A stretch of DNA of 64,000 nucleotides from Pollutimonas sp035515055. Lineage in GTDB: Bacteria; Pseudomonadota; Gammaproteobacteria; Burkholderiales; Burkholderiaceae_B. Each line of letters starts with the position of its first letter. Position 1 is the stretch's first letter. The translations under genes were made by a program, and so were the position numbers. Under the pieces are notes generated by a model. That model had not been told where the DNA came from, did no database searches, and was given only the letters and a program-made list of their open reading frames with translations. Shown piece by piece: positions 61,259 to 64,000 of the stretch. The stretch spans positions 1 through 64,000 of the forward strand of contig DATJBV010000009.1 of the NCBI GenBank assembly GCA_035515055.1, read 5' to 3'.

Positions 61259-62089
61259 ATGAGTGTACATAGTCATGCGGCACGTATTAGCGTGCCTGGG
61301 CTTATGGCCTACAAAGGCAAGCAGAAGATCGCCGCGTTAACGGCATACAGTACGCCGTTCGCCCGCCTGCTGGACGCCGCCCTGGACATGATACTCATTG
61401 GCGATTCCACCGCAATGGTCGGTTATGGGCTTCCCAACACATTGTCCATCACGGTCGACCAGATGGCATCACATGCCGCGGCCGTCGTCCGCGCAACCAG
61501 CCATGCCTGCATCATCGTGGATATGCCGTTTGGCAGCTATCAGGAGTCGCCACAACAGGCATTCGCCAATGCGGCGCGCATGCTGTCAGCCAGCGGCGCG
61601 GACGGCGTCAAGCTGGAAGGCGGCGCGGTGATGGCCGATACGACGCGGTTCCTGGCGGAGCGCGGCGTGCCGGTATTGGCCCATGTAGGCCTCATGCCGC
61701 AATACGTGAACACGATGGGCGGATTCAAGGCGCAAGGCATGACCGACGAGTCCGCAGAGCGCATTTTGCAGGATGCGCTTGCGCACCAACGGGCAGGCGC
61801 CTTCGGCGTTGTTCTGGAGGGCGTTGCGGAAGCCGTGGGCCGCAGGGTAACTGAAGCCCTGGATATTCCCACCATAGGAATCGGCGCCTCGCCGGCGTGC
61901 GACGGGCAGGTCCTGGTCACCGAGGACATCTTGGGGCTGAGCGGGGCGCGCATACCCAAGTTTGCCCGCCAGTTTGCCGATGTGGCAAGTGTGATCCAGG
62001 CGGCGGCCGAAGCTTACGCCAGCGATGTTCGTTCTGGGGCTTTTCCGGCCGCGGAGCATTGCTTTGGTGTCAAGAAGAACACGGTCTAG
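61259..62089 (+). CDS. panB: 3-methyl-2-oxobutanoate hydroxymethyltransferase (PanB family)
   Basis: A PanB-family enzyme of 276 residues that forms ketopantoate from 2-oxoisovalerate and methylene-tetrahydrofolate. Metal-site residues are Asp49 (LIGDSTAMV), Asp88 (IIVDMPFGSY) and Glu120 (VKLEGGAVM), and VLEGVAEAVG holds the catalytic Glu. IGIGASPACDGQVLVTEDILGL is the conserved loop. I chose ATG 61259 because AGGAG lies eight bases upstream; the open frame extends to 60554 only by crossing the divergent reductase gene. No panC is adjacent, so it may be a second, pathway-specific copy. Confidence 0.88.
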   Translation: MSVHSHAARISVPGLMAYKGKQKIAALTAYSTPFARLLDAALDMILIGDSTAMVGYGLPNTLSITVDQMASHAAAVVRATSHACIIVDMPFGSYQESPQQAFANAARMLSASGADGVKLEGGAVMADTTRFLAERGVPVLAHVGLMPQYVNTMGGFKAQGMTDESAERILQDALAHQRAGAFGVVLEGVAEAVGRRVTEALDIPTIGIGASPACDGQVLVTEDILGLSGARIPKFARQFADVASVIQAAAEAYASDVRSGAFPAAEHCFGVKKNTV

Positions 62090-62144
62090 GGTATATTTTC
62101 GGGTCAGCTTTCCCGCATGAAAGGGCGTTGCTAAATGTACAATG

Positions 62145-62158
62145 TGCATCAAAATGCA
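62145..62158. promoter_or_regulatory. Inverted repeat before the LysR gene
   Basis: TGCAT-CAAA-ATGCA lies 32 bases upstream of the LysR start codon (62191). Its T...A symmetric arms fit a LysR-type binding box; autoregulation is inference. Confidence 0.35.
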
Positions 62159-62190
62159 TGCGCACGTGATAAACCACCGCCCCGATCATC

Positions 62191-63150
62191 ATGGAAATCC
62201 GTCAACTTGAAGCATTCGCCGCCGTGTGTTCGCACGGCAGTGTCACGGCGGCCGCCCGCGTGCTGCGCCGCTCGCAATCTGTCGTAAGTCGGCAAATACA
62301 AGACCTGGAACACGAACTGGGGTTCACGCTTTTTACGCGCACACGCCCGCAGGTCACCATCACGCATCAGGGCAGACAGTTCTCCGAAGAGGCACGCAAT
62401 GTGTTGTCGGGCCTGCAGCACCTGGAAACACGTATAAACGAGATTTCCCGCGGCCAGTCGCGTCCGCTGCGTATCGCCACCACTTACTCGCTGGGGGCGG
62501 CGCTGGTGGCCACTGTGCTCGGCCAGATGGAAAAAACCGCGGCGGCATTCGATTACAAGATGCATATCGACGTCATGGCGCCCAGGGACGTGGTGCAAGC
62601 GATTTCCGATGGCCAGGCCGACGTCGGTGTCGCAACGCTGCCCCTGGACCTGGGCCGTTGCCACCTGCATTGGTCCGGACAAGCGCCTTGCGTTCTTGCG
62701 GTTCCCGCGGGCCATAGGTTAGCCAGCGCCGCAACGATCGACCTCGACGCGCTTGGCGACACGACGGTAGTGACCATGTCGAATCGTTCAGGTCTGCGCC
62801 ATCGACTGGCAACGGCGCTGCTTCAAAACATGAACAAGCCACGGCGCCAAGTGGAAACCTCCTCCTATATGAACGCCCTTATGCTTGTGCGCGCGGGCGT
62901 TGGCGTGGCATTGATGGACCCCTTCACGGCCCACGAAATAAAGACCGACTCTGTGCTGTACCGTTCGATAGACCGCTACATGCCATACATGATCGGCGTC
63001 ATTTCCCATCCTGACCGCGTACTGCATGAAGACGGTCTTGCGCTGGTTCAGGCCATGTGGGCACATGCGTCGGCATCGATTCCAGGCTTCGTCCGGGGCG
63101 ATGCCAGCGGGCTTCCCGTGGTTGAACCAGCGGAACTCAAAGCCGGCTAA
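62191..63150 (+). CDS. LysR family transcriptional regulator (CysB/Cbl-like arm)
   Basis: A regulator of 319 residues. The N-terminal helix-turn-helix MEIRQLEAFAAVCSHGSVTAAARVLRRSQSVVSRQIQDLE is followed by LFTRTRPQVTITHQGRQFSEEA and a two-lobed effector domain, with LRIATTYSLGAALVATVLGQM and ADVGVATLPL. The regulated genes are likely panB or the convergent dehydrogenase. The 3' end overlaps that dehydrogenase gene by 14 bases tail to tail. The inducer cannot be predicted. Confidence 0.92.
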   Translation: MEIRQLEAFAAVCSHGSVTAAARVLRRSQSVVSRQIQDLEHELGFTLFTRTRPQVTITHQGRQFSEEARNVLSGLQHLETRINEISRGQSRPLRIATTYSLGAALVATVLGQMEKTAAAFDYKMHIDVMAPRDVVQAISDGQADVGVATLPLDLGRCHLHWSGQAPCVLAVPAGHRLASAATIDLDALGDTTVVTMSNRSGLRHRLATALLQNMNKPRRQVETSSYMNALMLVRAGVGVALMDPFTAHEIKTDSVLYRSIDRYMPYMIGVISHPDRVLHEDGLALVQAMWAHASASIPGFVRGDASGLPVVEPAELKAG

Positions 63151-63985
63151 GCATTTGTACGCCTGCATGGGCGCCAAAGCGTTGGCATGCGGCATTCAAG
63201 TAGTCCAGCGCGAACTTCAGGAACAAAGAAGGCTTTTGCTGCAGCTCGGCTTCCGCCTGCGCCAGGCGGAGGTCCTTGCGTAGCAGGCCCAGCGTGAAAG
63301 TAACATCGCCGCCGCCTTCCATCATGCGTGTCATGTACGAATTCAGCAGGACACCTGAAGCCGAGCCTTCGTCCAGTGCCGACGCAAGCAGTTCAATAGT
63401 GAAGTGACTGCCGCGCGCAATTGCAATGCCTTCCGCCAGCCCAAGGAAAGTGCCGGCAATAATGGTTTGATTCACCAGCTTCATGCGGTAGCCCGATCCG
63501 GCCTCGCCACAGTAGACGCTGCGTTTACCCAAATGGGCCAGTACGGGCTCACAGCGGTGCAGCACGTCGGCGTCGCCTCCTATAAAATGAATGAGGCTGC
63601 CGTCGGTCGCGGCCGCAACGCCGCCAGTAACAGGCGCGTCGAGGAAGGCCGCGCCGCGCGTCTCGAGCCGCTTGGACACCATTGGGGATGTCCGCGGCGC
63701 GGCGGTGGTCATGTCGATGAAGACGGTTTCGGGCTGGATGCCGGGCAATAAGCCCTCGTACACGCTTTCCACATCGTGCGTGTCGCCCAGCATGGTAAAT
63801 ACGGTGCCGGAACGCTGCGCAAGTTCGATCAGGTCCGTTGCCACATGGGCGCCTTGCCTGCGCAAGCTTAGCGTCTGTTCCGGGTTTCTGGCCCAGACAT
63901 TCAGGCGATAACCCGCTTGCAACAGCCGTTGCGACATGGGCAAGCCCATTTTCCCAAGCCCCACCCAACCGATGGTCTCTTGCAT
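63137..63985 (-). CDS. NAD(P)-dependent 3-hydroxyisobutyrate dehydrogenase / 2-hydroxy-3-oxopropionate reductase family protein
   Basis: A beta-hydroxyacid dehydrogenase of 282 residues. The Rossmann motif IGWVGLGKMGLPMSQRLLQAGYRLNVWARN is at residues 5-34, VFIDMTTAAPRTSP follows, and FLDAPVTGGVAAATDGSL is the substrate-site block. The catalytic Lys is in GYRMKLVNQTII. AGGAGG lies upstream of the ATG. Members reduce or oxidise 3-hydroxyisobutyrate, tartronate semialdehyde or similar short acids; the substrate is unassigned. It runs into the end of the LysR gene with a 14-base tail overlap. Confidence 0.9.
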   Translation of the reverse strand: MQETIGWVGLGKMGLPMSQRLLQAGYRLNVWARNPEQTLSLRRQGAHVATDLIELAQRSGTVFTMLGDTHDVESVYEGLLPGIQPETVFIDMTTAAPRTSPMVSKRLETRGAAFLDAPVTGGVAAATDGSLIHFIGGDADVLHRCEPVLAHLGKRSVYCGEAGSGYRMKLVNQTIIAGTFLGLAEGIAIARGSHFTIELLASALDEGSASGVLLNSYMTRMMEGGGDVTFTLGLLRKDLRLAQAEAELQQKPSLFLKFALDYLNAACQRFGAHAGVQMLSRL

Positions 63986-64000
63986 GGCGTCCTCCTTTGG

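Noticed and set aside
61254..61262. ATG AAA TGA minigene overlapping the panB start
   Set aside because: Two-codon frames arise often by chance in A-rich ribosome-site regions; nothing else supports regulation.
60554..62089. Extended 511-residue reading of panB
   Set aside because: The first 235 residues are antisense to the aldo/keto reductase gene; AGGAG supports the start at 61259.

Overview
The window looks like a chromosomal segment of a betaproteobacterium, most likely Alcaligenaceae (Bordetella/Achromobacter/Pusillimonas-like). The evidence is a GC-rich code, two periplasmic Bug (TctC-type) solute receptors, a DUF4148 protein, several family III CoA-transferases and tightly packed operons with many ATGA/GTGA overlaps. 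I see no tRNA, rRNA, insertion sequence, phage gene, integrase or CRISPR array, and no gene-free stretch over 300 bases.

Region 1 (1-15830) is a catabolic island around a bidirectional promoter at 5771-5950. Leftward it encodes a Bug receptor, a family III CoA-transferase, a crotonase and a 3-hydroxyacyl-CoA dehydrogenase-like enzyme. Rightward it encodes an ADP-forming acyl-CoA synthetase, a crotonase, a 3-mercaptopropionate-type thiol dioxygenase, a BisC-type molybdenum S/N-oxide reductase and an IclR regulator. A third crotonase, another CoA-transferase and an alpha-methylacyl-CoA racemase follow. The gene content suggests CoA-dependent breakdown of an organosulfur carboxylate. A perfect TGGAA-N5-TTCCA palindrome lies in the -35/-10 spacer of the leftward promoter and fits the pattern of IclR-family operators.

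Region 2 (15861-22353) is mixed housekeeping and stress: RlmA, a DUF6152/DUF6644-type pair, a DsbA-fold isomerase, a VOC protein, AlkB with an overlapping LysR gene, DUF4148, a tandem universal stress protein and a pyridoxamine-phosphate-oxidase-fold stress protein. Region 3 (22482-30442) holds an NtrB-like kinase translationally coupled to a 1374-residue CheB-CheR-PAS-kinase-receiver protein, an unknown ParB-like protein and a phospholipase D-family lipoprotein.

Region 4 (30437-41013) holds two ABC efflux systems pointing away from each other, with panD and rlmF between them. The rightward operon (TetR, adaptor, permease, ATPase, outer-membrane factor) has a consensus-like promoter whose -10 box lies inside a perfect 34-bp palindrome. 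Region 5 (41047-54978) is signalling: a PAS kinase/NarL-type regulator pair, then a chemotaxis operon (MCP, CheY, STAS, CheA, MCP, CheW, CheR, CheD, CheB) and a MASE3-GGDEF-EAL protein. No CheZ or flagellar gene is present. Region 6 (54994-63985) has an FmdE-like protein, aconitase AcnA with an inserted SFPASDPP segment, SlyX, an MFS exporter, an aldo/keto reductase, PanB, a LysR regulator and a 3-hydroxyisobutyrate dehydrogenase-family enzyme.

All calls come from reading the sequence and remembered family features; no database search was run.
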